Positions 27,214 through 36,786 of a stretch of 64,000 nt of DNA are shown one piece after another. A model generated the notes under the pieces. The model was given only the letters and a program-made list of their open reading frames with translations. It ran no database searches and was not told the origin of the DNA. The position numbers and the translations under genes were made by a program. This stretch comes from Bacteroidota bacterium (GTDB lineage: Bacteria > Bacteroidota > Bacteroidia > UBA4408): contig CAUJCU010000002.1 in the NCBI GenBank assembly GCA_963169745.1, positions 496,001 to 560,000 of the forward strand, given 5' to 3'. Numbering within the stretch: the first letter of the stretch is position 1; each line of letters begins with the position of its first letter.

Positions 27214-28188
27214 TTACCAGCCGAGTATCCAAGCGAACATTAAAGGAGCAACAATAGTAGCATCACTCTCAACAATATATTTTGGTGTATGAATATCTAA
27301 CTTACCCCAAGTAATTTTTTCATTTGGCACAGCCCCTGAATAAGACCCATAACTAGTAGTAGAATCACTTATTTGGCAAAAATAAGACCAAAAAGGGACA
27401 TCATGCCAGCCCAAATCTTGATACATCATAGGAACCACACAAATAGGAAAATCTCCGGCTATGCCTCCTCCAATTTGAAAAAAGCCAACACCCTTTCCAC
27501 CTGAATTATGACGATACCAGTCGCTAAGCCAAACCATATATTCAATACCGCTTTTCATGGTGTTTGCTTTGAGCTCATTTTTGATAACATAAGAAGCAAA
27601 AATATTACCCATGGTGCTGTCTTCCCATCCCGGTACCACAATAGGTAAATTACGCTGAGCTGCGGCTAACATCCAACTGTTTTTAGGGTCTATTTCATAA
27701 TATTGCTCCAGCTCACCACTCAACAACATTTTATACATATACTCATGCGGAAAATAGCGTTCTCCTTGGTCATTTGCCTCTTTCCAAACTTTGTGGATGT
27801 GTTTTTGCAAACGTCTGAATGCTTCCTCTTCAGGGATACAGGTATCGGTAACTCTATTGTAATGATTCTCCAGCAACTCCCATTCCTCTTGTGGTGATAG
27901 GTCACGGTAATTAGGCACTCTTTTGTAGTGGCTGTGGGCCACTAAATTCATAATATCTTCTTCCAAGTTAGCTCCGGTGCAACTGATTATATCCACCTTT
28001 CCTTGACGAATCATTTCTGCTAATGATTTTCCTAACTCTGCCGTACTCATGGCTCCAGCTAAAGTAATCATCATTTTACCTCCGTCAGTAATGTGTGTTT
28101 CATAACCTTTAACGGCATCCACAAGGGCTGCAGCATTAAAATGTAAAAAATTATTTTCGATAAATTGTGAAATAGGTCCTTTTTGCAT
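27214..28188 (-). CDS. Deoxyhypusine synthase-like protein
   Basis: A 324-residue NAD-dependent enzyme of the deoxyhypusine synthase family. It has the family elements ITLAGAMSTAELGKSLAEMI, SCTGANLEED, the GGGIAGDFPI loop and, near the C-terminus, the ITWGKLD motif with Lys296 at the position of the enzyme-intermediate lysine of eukaryotic DHS (SWGKIR). Bacteria lack eIF5A, so bacterial homologues are thought to work on polyamines, for example as homospermidine-synthase-like enzymes; the substrate here is not established. It is a single gene preceded by a near-consensus -7 box. Confidence 0.85.
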   Translation of the reverse strand: MQKGPISQFIENNFLHFNAAALVDAVKGYETHITDGGKMMITLAGAMSTAELGKSLAEMIRQGKVDIISCTGANLEEDIMNLVAHSHYKRVPNYRDLSPQEEWELLENHYNRVTDTCIPEEEAFRRLQKHIHKVWKEANDQGERYFPHEYMYKMLLSGELEQYYEIDPKNSWMLAAAQRNLPIVVPGWEDSTMGNIFASYVIKNELKANTMKSGIEYMVWLSDWYRHNSGGKGVGFFQIGGGIAGDFPICVVPMMYQDLGWHDVPFWSYFCQISDSTTSYGSYSGAVPNEKITWGKLDIHTPKYIVESDATIVAPLMFAWILGW

Positions 28189-28210
28189 TTTCTATAATTT
28201 TTAGAGCGGG

Positions 28211-28218
28211 TAAAGGTA
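28211..28218 (-). promoter_or_regulatory. Candidate -7 box of the deoxyhypusine synthase-like gene
   Basis: On the minus strand this reads TACCTTTA, seven of eight matches to TAnnTTTG, and lies 23 bases upstream of the start codon, the spacing typical in this window. Confidence 0.45.
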
Positions 28219-28347
28219 GCTTATTCCGCGGTTAGAAAAAATATTCAATGCTATTTGCTTTAAGAAAAGACTTGCTGTTTTTGTAAGGAAAGAGCTATCA
28301 GGATTGAAAATTTCTGCTATTATAGGTCATTGTTAAAAGTTGAAACC

Positions 28348-28379
28348 TTGATTAGAGGCTAAAAAAAAGATTATATTTG
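28348..28379 (+). promoter_or_regulatory. Promoter of the lamin-tail/TonB-receptor/endonuclease locus
   Basis: TTG (28348-28350), 21 bases and a perfect TATATTTG (28372-28379) fit the Bacteroidota consensus. The predicted leader is about 17 bases. Confidence 0.7.
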
Positions 28380-28401
28380 CCTCAAATTTAAAATTGAAAC
28401 A

Positions 28402-29457
28402 ATGAAAAAAACTTTACTTGCTATTACTATCATTACTTTAAGCCATTTTACATTGCAGGCGCAAAATCCTATTGCTCCATGCAGCGACTTGTTTATATCA
28501 GAGTATGTAGAAGGCACTAATAATAATAAAGCACTGGAGCTATACAACCCTACGCTAAGTCCTATTTCGCTAGCAGAATATCGTATCATTAGATGGGATA
28601 ATGGAAATGTTTATGTTGACCCTTTTCCAGCGGAGAATGTACTTAACTTACCGGCAAATATTACCCTACAACCTAATACTACGTATGTTATTGCACTCAA
28701 CCTTACCGACCCTACAGGTACCGGACAGAGTGCCCCTATTGATGTGGCTTTGCAAGCTGTAGCCGACACCTTGTTATGCCCGGGTTGTGCCACAGGAACA
28801 GGAGAATCACGAGTAATGTGTTTTAACGGTGATGATGCCCTTTCGTTGCAAAAATTAAAGAGTGGCACCTGGGTTGATATAGATATTTTTGCCTGTATTG
28901 GTGAACGTCCATCAAATAGCGCAGGCGGATATAGCCCAACAGCAGGATGGACTATACTTCCACCCTACTCTGCAATGCCCACAAATTATGACGCATCAAC
29001 ACAAGGGCCCTATTTTTTTCAATACTGGACTCAAGACAAAACCCTTAAACGTAAATTCTCAGTAAAAGCTGGTGTTAATACAAACCCTTCTCCTCAAACA
29101 TTCAATGCCTCAGTTCAATGGGACTCTTTACCGCAAAATACGTATACCGGACTCGGTTCACATTCTTGTGAATGTTATCCTCAAAACATCAGCAATAATT
29201 ACATAAACAGCCGTACCCAAGTTTATCCTAACCCTTCTTCAGGGATTATTACTGTAAATACCCGTCAATTCAGTGGCTTTGTGGTACTCACAAACATAGC
29301 TGCTCAAACAGTAAAATCAATTGAAATAAGTTCACTTACGGATTTCTTCTCTATGGATATTTCAGATTTACCAAAAGGGGCTTACACATTAACCTTATTA
29401 TCTAATCAAAAAAGTACAGCAACACCGCTTGTTCACAAGAAAGTAATTCTACAATAA
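28402..29457 (+). CDS. Lamin-tail domain T9SS-secreted protein
   Basis: A 351-residue exported protein: signal peptide (residues 1-20, LLAITIITLSHFTLQAQ), a lamin-tail domain (about 25-170) recognised by LFISEYVEGTNNNKALELYNPT, SLAEYRIIRWDNG, LQPNTTYVIA and MCFNGDDALSLQK, and a T9SS type A sorting domain at the end (YPNPSSGIITVN ... KGAYTLTLL). Bacterial lamin-tail domains often accompany or are fused to secreted nucleases and phosphatases, and may bind nucleic acid or anchor such enzymes; this is family-level knowledge. First gene of the group that ends with endonuclease I. Confidence 0.85.
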   Translation: MKKTLLAITIITLSHFTLQAQNPIAPCSDLFISEYVEGTNNNKALELYNPTLSPISLAEYRIIRWDNGNVYVDPFPAENVLNLPANITLQPNTTYVIALNLTDPTGTGQSAPIDVALQAVADTLLCPGCATGTGESRVMCFNGDDALSLQKLKSGTWVDIDIFACIGERPSNSAGGYSPTAGWTILPPYSAMPTNYDASTQGPYFFQYWTQDKTLKRKFSVKAGVNTNPSPQTFNASVQWDSLPQNTYTGLGSHSCECYPQNISNNYINSRTQVYPNPSSGIITVNTRQFSGFVVLTNIAAQTVKSIEISSLTDFFSMDISDLPKGAYTLTLLSNQKSTATPLVHKKVILQ

Positions 29458-29477
29458 CAGATCAAAATTTGATTTTT

Positions 29478-29506
29478 AAGGAGCTTGTTTATTTAATAAG
29501 CTCCTT
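29478..29506 (+). other. Intercistronic hairpin before the TonB receptor gene
   Basis: A perfect 9-base stem AAGGAGCTT/AAGCTCCTT with an 11-base AT-rich loop lies between the lamin-tail gene and the receptor gene. There is no T-run after it, so it does not look like a simple terminator; it may be an mRNA-processing or partial-attenuation structure that sets the expression ratio of the two genes. Confidence 0.45.
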
Positions 29507-29531
29507 CTATTAAAAAATATTCTGCCTTTTT

Positions 29532-32276
29532 ATGATCAGGTTTCTATTCTTTATAACAGCTTTTTTAACCCATTCAATATTGCTTGCTCAAAACAGCGGT
29601 ATTACCGGTCAAATAAGCGATGTTACTACCGGTGAGTTGTTAATTGGGGCTGTAGTAGCTGCTGAAAACGGGAAAGTGGCTGCCACCGATTTAGATGGGC
29701 ATTATAAATTAGCTTTAGAGCCTGGCGAACATGTAATAAAGATAAGTTATGTTGGCTATCCTGCTCTGGAACGCAAAGTTGTAGTTCCCGAAAATAAGTT
29801 TATTCCCTTGATTATTGCTATGGAAACAAAGGTTTTACGTGAAGTAGAGGTTGTTTCGGATATTGCCATTGCCCGTAAAACTCCTGTAGCCTTCTCTAAT
29901 ATCCCTACTCAAAAAATTCAGGAAGAATTGGGTTCGCAAGATTTGCCATTACTTTTAAATTCAACCCCAGGGGTGTATGCCACGCAACAAGGTGGTGGTG
30001 ATGGAGATGCACGGGTTTCTATTAGAGGCTTTAACCAACAAAATGTTTTGGTGCTTATTGATGGAGTTCCTATGAATGATATGGTAAATGGTCGCGTTTA
30101 TTGGACTAACTGGTTTGGACTCGACAATTTGACTAAAGGAGTGCAAGTACAACGTGGTTTAGGATCGTCCAAATTAGCTATTCCTGCCTTGGGCGGCACT
30201 ATTAATATTCTTACTTCGGGCATTGAAGCTACTAAACAAGTAGTAATTAAAGAAGAGATTGGTAACAATTTTAATTTCCGATCTACGGTTTCGGCTAGTT
30301 CAGGTCGTTTGAAAAAAGGATGGGGTGCTACCGGGGCACTTTCGTTTAAGCGTAATGATGGCTATGTCGAAAACTTAGGTTCCCGAATGTTTTTTTACTT
30401 TTTAAAAGTAGATAAATTAATGGGTAGTCATGCCCTCAGTTTCTCTGCTATGGGAGCTCCACAAACCAGTGCCCAAAGAGATTTCAGAACACAACAAAGG
30501 TTATCGGTTTACAGTCGTAGTGAAGCTAATAACTTAGGCGTTGACACGAGTGCTACTTCAGACAAAATAGAGCGTGGTATCAGATACAACCCAAGCTGGG
30601 GGTATTTAAGAAGAACACGTGATAATCAGTATGGAGCCCCTCAAGAAATAGTAAACACCAGTGTTAATCAGTTTCATAAACCCATTATGAGTTTAAAAGA
30701 TTTTTGGACGGTTAACGACAAAATAGCCATTTCTAATATTCTTTATGCTTCTTTTGGGCGCGGTGGCGGTACACAACCCAATAACAATATCCCTAACTCC
30801 GTTAAAAACTTAAATGGCGAGCAGGATATACAAGGAGTTTATGATGCTAACGCCTTTAGCCCTATTAATGCCGGTATTATTCCTGAACATCCGGATTTAA
30901 GACGATCAACTAATTTTTTAAGAAAAAACTATAACGAACATGATTGGTACGGTTTGCTTTCTACTCTTAATTATGCTCCTACAAACTCCTTAGACATTTC
31001 TGGAGGGTTTGATTTAAGAACTTATCAGGGTCGTGTATTTAGCCGTATTCATGATTTATGGGGAGGTGATTTTATTCAGTCAAATATAAACCCTAATGAA
31101 GAGTCAAATGCCCTAAAAAAAGAAGGTGATATTATTACACAAAACATTCATCGTCATGTGCGTTGGGCCGGTGTTTTTGGAACAGCCGAATATAAAGCCG
31201 AAAAGTTTACTGCGTTTTTAAATATAAGTGCCAGCATGAGTGCTTATAAACAAACAAACTATTTTTTAAAGAAGCAACTGGATTTGGGTGACACCACCTT
31301 GAGTGTTGGCTATAACGACACCATTCAATATCAGGGCAATACTTATACCCGAGATGCAGCCAATCTTAAGTACAACACAACCGACTGGAAAAAACTTTAC
31401 GGATATGTAAGTAAAGGCGGATTTAACTATAATTTAACGGAACAAATGAATGCCTTTGTTAATATTGGGTACTTTAGTCGTGCCCCTTTAATTGCAAGTG
31501 TTTTCAGAACCGATAACAAAGAATTTAAAAATATTAAAAACGAAGAAATAAAATCCTTAGAACTGGGGTACTCATTCAAATCAAAAATGTTTTCGGCCAA
31601 CCTCAATGGTTATTATACCATTTGGGACAACCGACCTACTCGTGCCAACTTTACCGTAAATGGAGAAGCTATAACAGCAAATGCCGAAGGTATGCGAGCC
31701 ATTCATAAAGGCGTAGAACTTGATTTTGCCTTTAAGCCAATTAAGATAGTTACGCTTGAAGGAATGGTTTCTTTGGGCGATTGGCGTTGGGCCAAAGCTG
31801 CTACAGCCACTATCTTAGCAGAAGATGGCTCAGTCTTAGCAGAAACCAAATTTGACCCTTCGGGAGTAAGAGTAGGAGATGCCGCTCAACATGTATATTC
31901 AGCCTCTATAAGGATAGAACCCATAAAATATTTATATTTTAAGCCACAATATACCTACTTTACACATAATTTTTCCAATTTCTCTCCCGAAGATTTAGTT
32001 ATTACTGATATCTCAAAAAACTGGGGACCTAATGTTGGAAGACAGAGCTGGAGAATGCCTGATTACGGGAGTTTAGACATAAACTTGGGTTGGGGATTTT
32101 ATCACAACAAAGTAAAATACGATATTAGAGGTACTATTCTTAATACTTTAGATACTTTTTATATTACCGATGCCCAAAACAACAACTCAATTGGCGGTGG
32201 CTATAATGCCGCTTCGGCAACTGTAAACGTAGGAATGGGACGTAGGTGGGTTACTTCAGTGTCTGTTACTTTTTAA
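29532..32276 (+). CDS. TonB-dependent outer-membrane receptor with carboxypeptidase-like N-terminal domain
   Basis: A 914-residue outer-membrane transporter. The signal peptide (1-19) is followed by a CarboxypepD_reg-like domain (about 22-105, GITGQISDVTTGELLIGAVV), a plug domain (about 115-235, PLLLNSTPGVYATQQGGGDGDARVSIRGF ... VLIDGVPMNDM is the conserved core) and a 22-strand barrel ending in the outer-membrane signature residue Phe (SVSVTF). Tyr/aromatic-rich strand ends are as expected. The substrate is not readable from sequence. Its position between a lamin-tail protein and a secreted endonuclease suggests uptake of DNA breakdown products. The next gene begins directly at its stop (TAAATG). 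Confidence 0.92.
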   Translation: MIRFLFFITAFLTHSILLAQNSGITGQISDVTTGELLIGAVVAAENGKVAATDLDGHYKLALEPGEHVIKISYVGYPALERKVVVPENKFIPLIIAMETKVLREVEVVSDIAIARKTPVAFSNIPTQKIQEELGSQDLPLLLNSTPGVYATQQGGGDGDARVSIRGFNQQNVLVLIDGVPMNDMVNGRVYWTNWFGLDNLTKGVQVQRGLGSSKLAIPALGGTINILTSGIEATKQVVIKEEIGNNFNFRSTVSASSGRLKKGWGATGALSFKRNDGYVENLGSRMFFYFLKVDKLMGSHALSFSAMGAPQTSAQRDFRTQQRLSVYSRSEANNLGVDTSATSDKIERGIRYNPSWGYLRRTRDNQYGAPQEIVNTSVNQFHKPIMSLKDFWTVNDKIAISNILYASFGRGGGTQPNNNIPNSVKNLNGEQDIQGVYDANAFSPINAGIIPEHPDLRRSTNFLRKNYNEHDWYGLLSTLNYAPTNSLDISGGFDLRTYQGRVFSRIHDLWGGDFIQSNINPNEESNALKKEGDIITQNIHRHVRWAGVFGTAEYKAEKFTAFLNISASMSAYKQTNYFLKKQLDLGDTTLSVGYNDTIQYQGNTYTRDAANLKYNTTDWKKLYGYVSKGGFNYNLTEQMNAFVNIGYFSRAPLIASVFRTDNKEFKNIKNEEIKSLELGYSFKSKMFSANLNGYYTIWDNRPTRANFTVNGEAITANAEGMRAIHKGVELDFAFKPIKIVTLEGMVSLGDWRWAKAATATILAEDGSVLAETKFDPSGVRVGDAAQHVYSASIRIEPIKYLYFKPQYTYFTHNFSNFSPEDLVITDISKNWGPNVGRQSWRMPDYGSLDINLGWGFYHNKVKYDIRGTILNTLDTFYITDAQNNNSIGGGYNAASATVNVGMGRRWVTSVSVTF

Positions 32277-32729
32277 ATGAGAAAGGCTATGAAAAAGTAT
32301 AAAATATTACTCTTCACTTTAGTTGTGGCAACGTCTTTAATTTGGAGCGCATGCAGTAAGGAACAAAAATGGAGTGATAAGCTAAAAGGGAAATGGAATG
32401 TTGAGGCTATTAAATTAAATAATACCACAGATGTTGACCTATCTGATGCAAAACACACCATTGAATTTTTAGGCGGGAAAAGAGCCTACACGGCTTCTTT
32501 TAAAGGAATTTATACCATTGACTATAACGATCAGTTACTAAAAGACATTTCAGATACTTTTCGTTATGATATTAAAGATAATCAAATAGCCATAACCAGT
32601 ACCCAAACGACTAAAGTAAGAACCCTAATTCGTTTCCGTTATATTTTGGAAACTCTAAACGGTTCTGAATTATTCTTTAATAAAACACCTTTAGATACAA
32701 CAACAGCTTATTTAAAAGCTAACCGATAA
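32277..32729 (+). CDS. Lipocalin-like lipoprotein
   Basis: A 150-residue lipoprotein: signal sequence KILLFTLVVATSLIWSAC with the lipobox cysteine at residue 26, then a small beta-barrel-like domain starting LKGKWNVEAIKLNN, the usual opening of Bacteroidota lipocalin-like/DUF proteins, and alternating strands to the end. Translation may begin at 32277 or at the second Met (32289), which gives a more ordinary signal peptide. It follows the TonB receptor without a gap, so it may be its surface-side or periplasmic accessory lipoprotein; the function is not known. Confidence 0.7.
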   Translation: MRKAMKKYKILLFTLVVATSLIWSACSKEQKWSDKLKGKWNVEAIKLNNTTDVDLSDAKHTIEFLGGKRAYTASFKGIYTIDYNDQLLKDISDTFRYDIKDNQIAITSTQTTKVRTLIRFRYILETLNGSELFFNKTPLDTTTAYLKANR

Positions 32730-32747
32730 TAATTAACCTTATAAGCA

Positions 32748-35054
32748 ATGACAAAAAAAATTTCTTTATTAATTTTAGCCCTTAGTATAAGCTTGGCAAA
32801 ATTGTTTGCTCAGGCAAGTATTCCAACTTCATTCGATTTTGAAGATTTTAGTGCTATTCCGGCTGGTTGGACAATAACAGATATTAGTACTTCTGGAGGG
32901 CTTACCTATACCGGACCTAACTCATGCGGTACGCAGGCGTTACGTTTAGATGCAAATAACGAAGCTTTAACCATCTGGTGCGGGCTTCAACCAGGGCCGG
33001 TTACATTCAGCATCAGAGCTACAGGTCCGTGGAATAATGGCAAATTTAATATCCAGGAATCAATTGATGGAACGAGCTATTCCAATTTATTGACTTTTAA
33101 CTCTGCAAACCCTATGCCTAATACCAGTTGCACTACACTTACTGCTATTCCAAGCAATGCAGCTATTCGTTATATCCGTTTTTTTTATGAGCAAAAAGTA
33201 TCCGGAGCTAATACTGCTATTGATGATGTAAGTATTGCTGCTCCATTAATTACAACTGCCACACTGGGCATTCAAGAAAACGGTAATGCCATTTTCAACA
33301 ATACTTTTGCCAGTCCGGTTACAGCCGCTGTTGGAAGCAGTACACCTATTGGGATGACGATGTATAATATTGGAACAATAGATACTTTACAAATTGATAC
33401 AATCTTTTTTAGTGGTGCTGATGCAGCCGATTTTACGCTCGTAAATCCATCTGTATTCCCATTCAGTATTTTACCCTCAGGCAACTCCGCATTAAATTTG
33501 AATTTTACACCAACAGCACCCGGAACTCGATTAGCTGATTTACATATTTTAAGTAACGATACGCTGCATCCGGAATATAAAGTTAAACTTTATGCTGCTG
33601 GTGATGGATTGGCTACAGAGCCTTCGGCACAAGCAAGCTCTCTTACCTTTCCGGTAAACAAATCATATCGCATTATCGGAAGTTTTAACACCGCCAATCC
33701 GGCTCCTGATAATCTTGGAGGGTATTTAATATTGCGACATGATAACACACCCGGAACAGACATTCCTATTGACGGAACAGTTTATCAAAGAGGTCAAACT
33801 ATAGGTACATCTAAAGTGGTTTATGCCGGTTCTATAACCGGAAATACCTTTAGCTTCCGTCCTACCTGGATATTAGCCGGAAAAACATATTATTTCAGTA
33901 TTTTTACTTATAACGGAAATGGAACCGTTACCAATTACAGAACATCTGATCCCCTAACAGGAAATGTTACTACACCGTCAACTATGGTTGCTGCTAACGA
34001 GTATAACACCATAAATACAACTGCACCAACCTTTGTATCTGACCTAAGTGCATTAATAAATCCACACACATCCAAATTTTACTCAACCTACGCCCCTACT
34101 ATGATTGCTTTATTCCAAACACGAGACACCTTTGCTTTGGTTGGGGCTAATACCTTTACCAAGGTAATTACTTGTGCCTATAGTCAGGAAGAAAAACTTT
34201 ATAACGAACCTTTTGACTGGGGTGCAACCGGTTACAGCAGAGAGCATACGTATGCGCATACTTGGATGCCAACTTACCCGGCTGATAATCCTGAAAAACC
34301 AGAATATAACGACCAGCACCACCTCTTCGCTACCCGTCAGGCTAATGTTAATGCTTTGCGTTGCAATTATCCATTTGGTGAAGTTGTAAATGTTATTGGT
34401 AATTATATGGAAGGAAAATTAGGAACAGATATTCATGGAAACCGTGTGTATGAACCTTCAGACAAACAAAAAGGGAGAACGGCACGGGCCTTAATGTATA
34501 TGGCTACTTGTTACAACGGAATAAGTGGTAACAGCTGGGCTTTTAAAGACAGCATCGGAAACTGCTCAGGCTTCAACATTAATTATGGACAAGATCAGAA
34601 TTTATTAAAAAAATGGCACTATGAATTCCCGCCTGATGCTTTTGATATGGCTCGTAATGACTTTTTAGACTCCTTGCAAAACAATAGAAATCCTTTTGTA
34701 GATCACCCTGAATACGCCTGCTATATCAATTTTGACAACATGACTTATATTGCTAACCCTACAATCCCATGCAATACATTAGGGATTCGTGAAAAGACCG
34801 GTTTTAGTCAGGTATATATAGCCCCTAATCCTGTTCAAGATAACTTTCAGGTTTATATAAACGTTGCTGAAAAACAACAAGTACAAGTAACCCTTACAGA
34901 CATGACCGGAAAAACAGTCATGGAAAGCAATTTACTCCTTGCTCCTGGAAACAATCAAAAAGAAATATCAATAAATCAGTTAAATAAAGGAGTTTATACT
35001 TTACGCATTAAAGGTGCGAATCAATTATTTACTCAAAAAATAATTAAACAATAA
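32748..35054 (+). CDS. T9SS-secreted endonuclease I family nuclease
   Basis: A 768-residue secreted nuclease. Signal peptide (1-21, LLILALSISLAKLFAQ), an N-terminal jelly-roll-like region (25-165), a choice-of-anchor D/ASPM-type domain (about 170-285, MYNIGTIDTLQID ... LADLHILSND), a linker Fn3-like domain (290-410) and an endonuclease I domain (about 415-670) with YSREHTYAHTWMP (His500) and NDQHHLFATRQANVNALRCN (His524, His525), close to the EndA/NucM/Dns pattern of metal-dependent nonspecific nucleases. A T9SS type A domain (APNPVQDNFQVYIN ... IIKQ) follows. It would degrade extracellular DNA or RNA at or beyond the cell surface. Last gene of the locus. Confidence 0.9.
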   Translation: MTKKISLLILALSISLAKLFAQASIPTSFDFEDFSAIPAGWTITDISTSGGLTYTGPNSCGTQALRLDANNEALTIWCGLQPGPVTFSIRATGPWNNGKFNIQESIDGTSYSNLLTFNSANPMPNTSCTTLTAIPSNAAIRYIRFFYEQKVSGANTAIDDVSIAAPLITTATLGIQENGNAIFNNTFASPVTAAVGSSTPIGMTMYNIGTIDTLQIDTIFFSGADAADFTLVNPSVFPFSILPSGNSALNLNFTPTAPGTRLADLHILSNDTLHPEYKVKLYAAGDGLATEPSAQASSLTFPVNKSYRIIGSFNTANPAPDNLGGYLILRHDNTPGTDIPIDGTVYQRGQTIGTSKVVYAGSITGNTFSFRPTWILAGKTYYFSIFTYNGNGTVTNYRTSDPLTGNVTTPSTMVAANEYNTINTTAPTFVSDLSALINPHTSKFYSTYAPTMIALFQTRDTFALVGANTFTKVITCAYSQEEKLYNEPFDWGATGYSREHTYAHTWMPTYPADNPEKPEYNDQHHLFATRQANVNALRCNYPFGEVVNVIGNYMEGKLGTDIHGNRVYEPSDKQKGRTARALMYMATCYNGISGNSWAFKDSIGNCSGFNINYGQDQNLLKKWHYEFPPDAFDMARNDFLDSLQNNRNPFVDHPEYACYINFDNMTYIANPTIPCNTLGIREKTGFSQVYIAPNPVQDNFQVYINVAEKQQVQVTLTDMTGKTVMESNLLLAPGNNQKEISINQLNKGVYTLRIKGANQLFTQKIIKQ

Positions 35055-35173
35055 ACCTGAGGTATTGTGATGCAATTAAAAATATATCGTTCAACATTAT
35101 CGAAAGATTTTTTAAATGACCTTATTTTTTAATTGTAAAATAGTAAACGTTCAGAAATATAAAGTTTAGAAAG

Positions 35174-36109
35174 ATGGTAAAAATTTTAATTACAGGTGGT
35201 GCTGGCTTTATTGCCAGTTATCTATCGGAGAAACTAGCTGAAAATCCGGAAAATTATATTGTTATAGTGGACAACTTTGTAACTGGTGTAAAGAGTAAAA
35301 TTCCAAAATCAACACACAACAATATCAAATTCATAAAAGCCGATTGCAATGATTTTAGAGATATTGCCGGAGTATTTTACAGTTTTCATTTTGATTATGT
35401 TTTTCATTATGCCGCATTGGTTGGTGTACAACGAACATTAGAAAATCCCGTAAAAGTGCTTCAAGATATTACGGGGATCAAAAACATTTTGACACTCTGT
35501 AAAAACTCGGGTGTTAAGCGTGTTTTCTATTCTTCATCTTCCGAAGTATATGGCGAGCCGGTTGAGTTTCCACAAAATGAAGACACCACTCCACTTAACT
35601 CCCGGTTACCTTATGCCATAGTTAAAAATGTGGGAGAAGCTTATCTGAAATCATTCAAACAGGAATATGGGTTAGATTATACGATATTTCGTTTCTTTAA
35701 CACCTATGGCCCAAAACAAAGTAAAGATTTTGTAATCTCTAAGTTTATTTTTAAAGCCTTAAAAAATAAACCTATTACTGTTTATGGTAATGGCTTGCAA
35801 ACGCGTACTTTTTGCTTTGTTGAAGATAATATTACAGCCACAGTAAACGCCTTTTACAAAAACATGTATATTAATGATGTAGTTAACATTGGAGGAGAAG
35901 ATGAAATTACCATATTAGAATTGGCCAATATTATTTTAAAACTTACCCAATCTCAATCAAAAATTATACATCAAGCAGCTCTTGAAGAAGGCGATATGAC
36001 TCGAAGAAGACCAGATACTAAAAAAATGAAAAAGCTGCTTAATCGTCCGATGATTCCATTAGAAGAAGGAATGAAAAGAGTTTTAAATCAGCTTGACTGG
36101 ATTGTGTAA
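35174..36109 (+). CDS. NAD-dependent sugar epimerase/dehydratase (extended SDR)
   Basis: A 311-residue nucleotide-sugar enzyme. Rossmann motif G8-GA-G11-FI-A14 (TGGAGFIASYL), SSSSEVYG (residues 120-127) and the catalytic pair Tyr147/Lys151 (PYAIVKN) place it with UDP-glucose 4-epimerase and dTDP-glucose/UDP-glucuronate dehydratase-decarboxylase relatives; the segment FRFFNTYGPKQ is shared by the group. The exact sugar cannot be told. It precedes a polysaccharide deacetylase, which fits cell-surface polysaccharide metabolism. Confidence 0.88.
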   Translation: MVKILITGGAGFIASYLSEKLAENPENYIVIVDNFVTGVKSKIPKSTHNNIKFIKADCNDFRDIAGVFYSFHFDYVFHYAALVGVQRTLENPVKVLQDITGIKNILTLCKNSGVKRVFYSSSSEVYGEPVEFPQNEDTTPLNSRLPYAIVKNVGEAYLKSFKQEYGLDYTIFRFFNTYGPKQSKDFVISKFIFKALKNKPITVYGNGLQTRTFCFVEDNITATVNAFYKNMYINDVVNIGGEDEITILELANIILKLTQSQSKIIHQAALEEGDMTRRRPDTKKMKKLLNRPMIPLEEGMKRVLNQLDWIV

Positions 36110-36139
36110 GCAATAACAATTGGGCTTTCGAATAATAAG

Positions 36140-36775
36140 ATGAAAATAATAAGCCCTCCGAAGATTATTTCCCGTTTGTATTATTCTATGGAATGGGAAA
36201 AAACAGTCATGGGAAGAAAACAGGTGTACCTTACCTTTGATGATGGTCCTACGCCCCAAGTTACTGATTTTGTATTGAATCAGTTAAACCAACATCAGGT
36301 TAAAGCTACTTTTTTTTGTGTTGGAAAGAATATTGCCTCTGAACCTCAGATTTTTGCAAACATACTAAATGAAAAACACCATATTGGCAACCATACTCAA
36401 AATCACCTCAACGGCTGGAAAACTTCTTGTTCTTCTTACATTGCTGATATTTTAAAATGTACCGATACGATGAATCTGCAAGGATACCTGCCTGAAAATA
36501 AGCCTTTATTTAGGCCTCCTTATGGGAAAATTACACGGGAACAAATAAAAGCTCTTAAAGATCAATATCGTATTGTGATGTGGAGTATACTGGCCTACGA
36601 TTGGATGCCTCATAAGTCGCAGTATTATTGTTTAAACACAATTTTATCTCATTTAAAAAACGGGGCCATAATAGCCTTACATGATAGTCATAAAGCGGCT
36701 CCCAATATTACTAAAACACTCCCTTTAATGCTGCCTGCCATTAAAGATAAAGGTTATGATTTTGCATTACTTTAA
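36140..36775 (+). CDS. Polysaccharide deacetylase family protein
   Basis: A 211-residue NodB-homology enzyme that removes N- or O-acetyl groups from a glycan. The metal and catalytic residues are present: LTFDDGPTP (D34, D35), H85 and H89 in NHTQNH, RPPYGK near residue 142, and LHDSH near the C-terminus. There is no clear signal peptide, only the catalytic fold, so its location is uncertain. It is 30 bases downstream of the SDR epimerase and 11 bases upstream of the methyltransferase. Confidence 0.9.
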   Translation: MKIISPPKIISRLYYSMEWEKTVMGRKQVYLTFDDGPTPQVTDFVLNQLNQHQVKATFFCVGKNIASEPQIFANILNEKHHIGNHTQNHLNGWKTSCSSYIADILKCTDTMNLQGYLPENKPLFRPPYGKITREQIKALKDQYRIVMWSILAYDWMPHKSQYYCLNTILSHLKNGAIIALHDSHKAAPNITKTLPLMLPAIKDKGYDFALL

Positions 36776-36786
36776 GTTTCGAAAAC

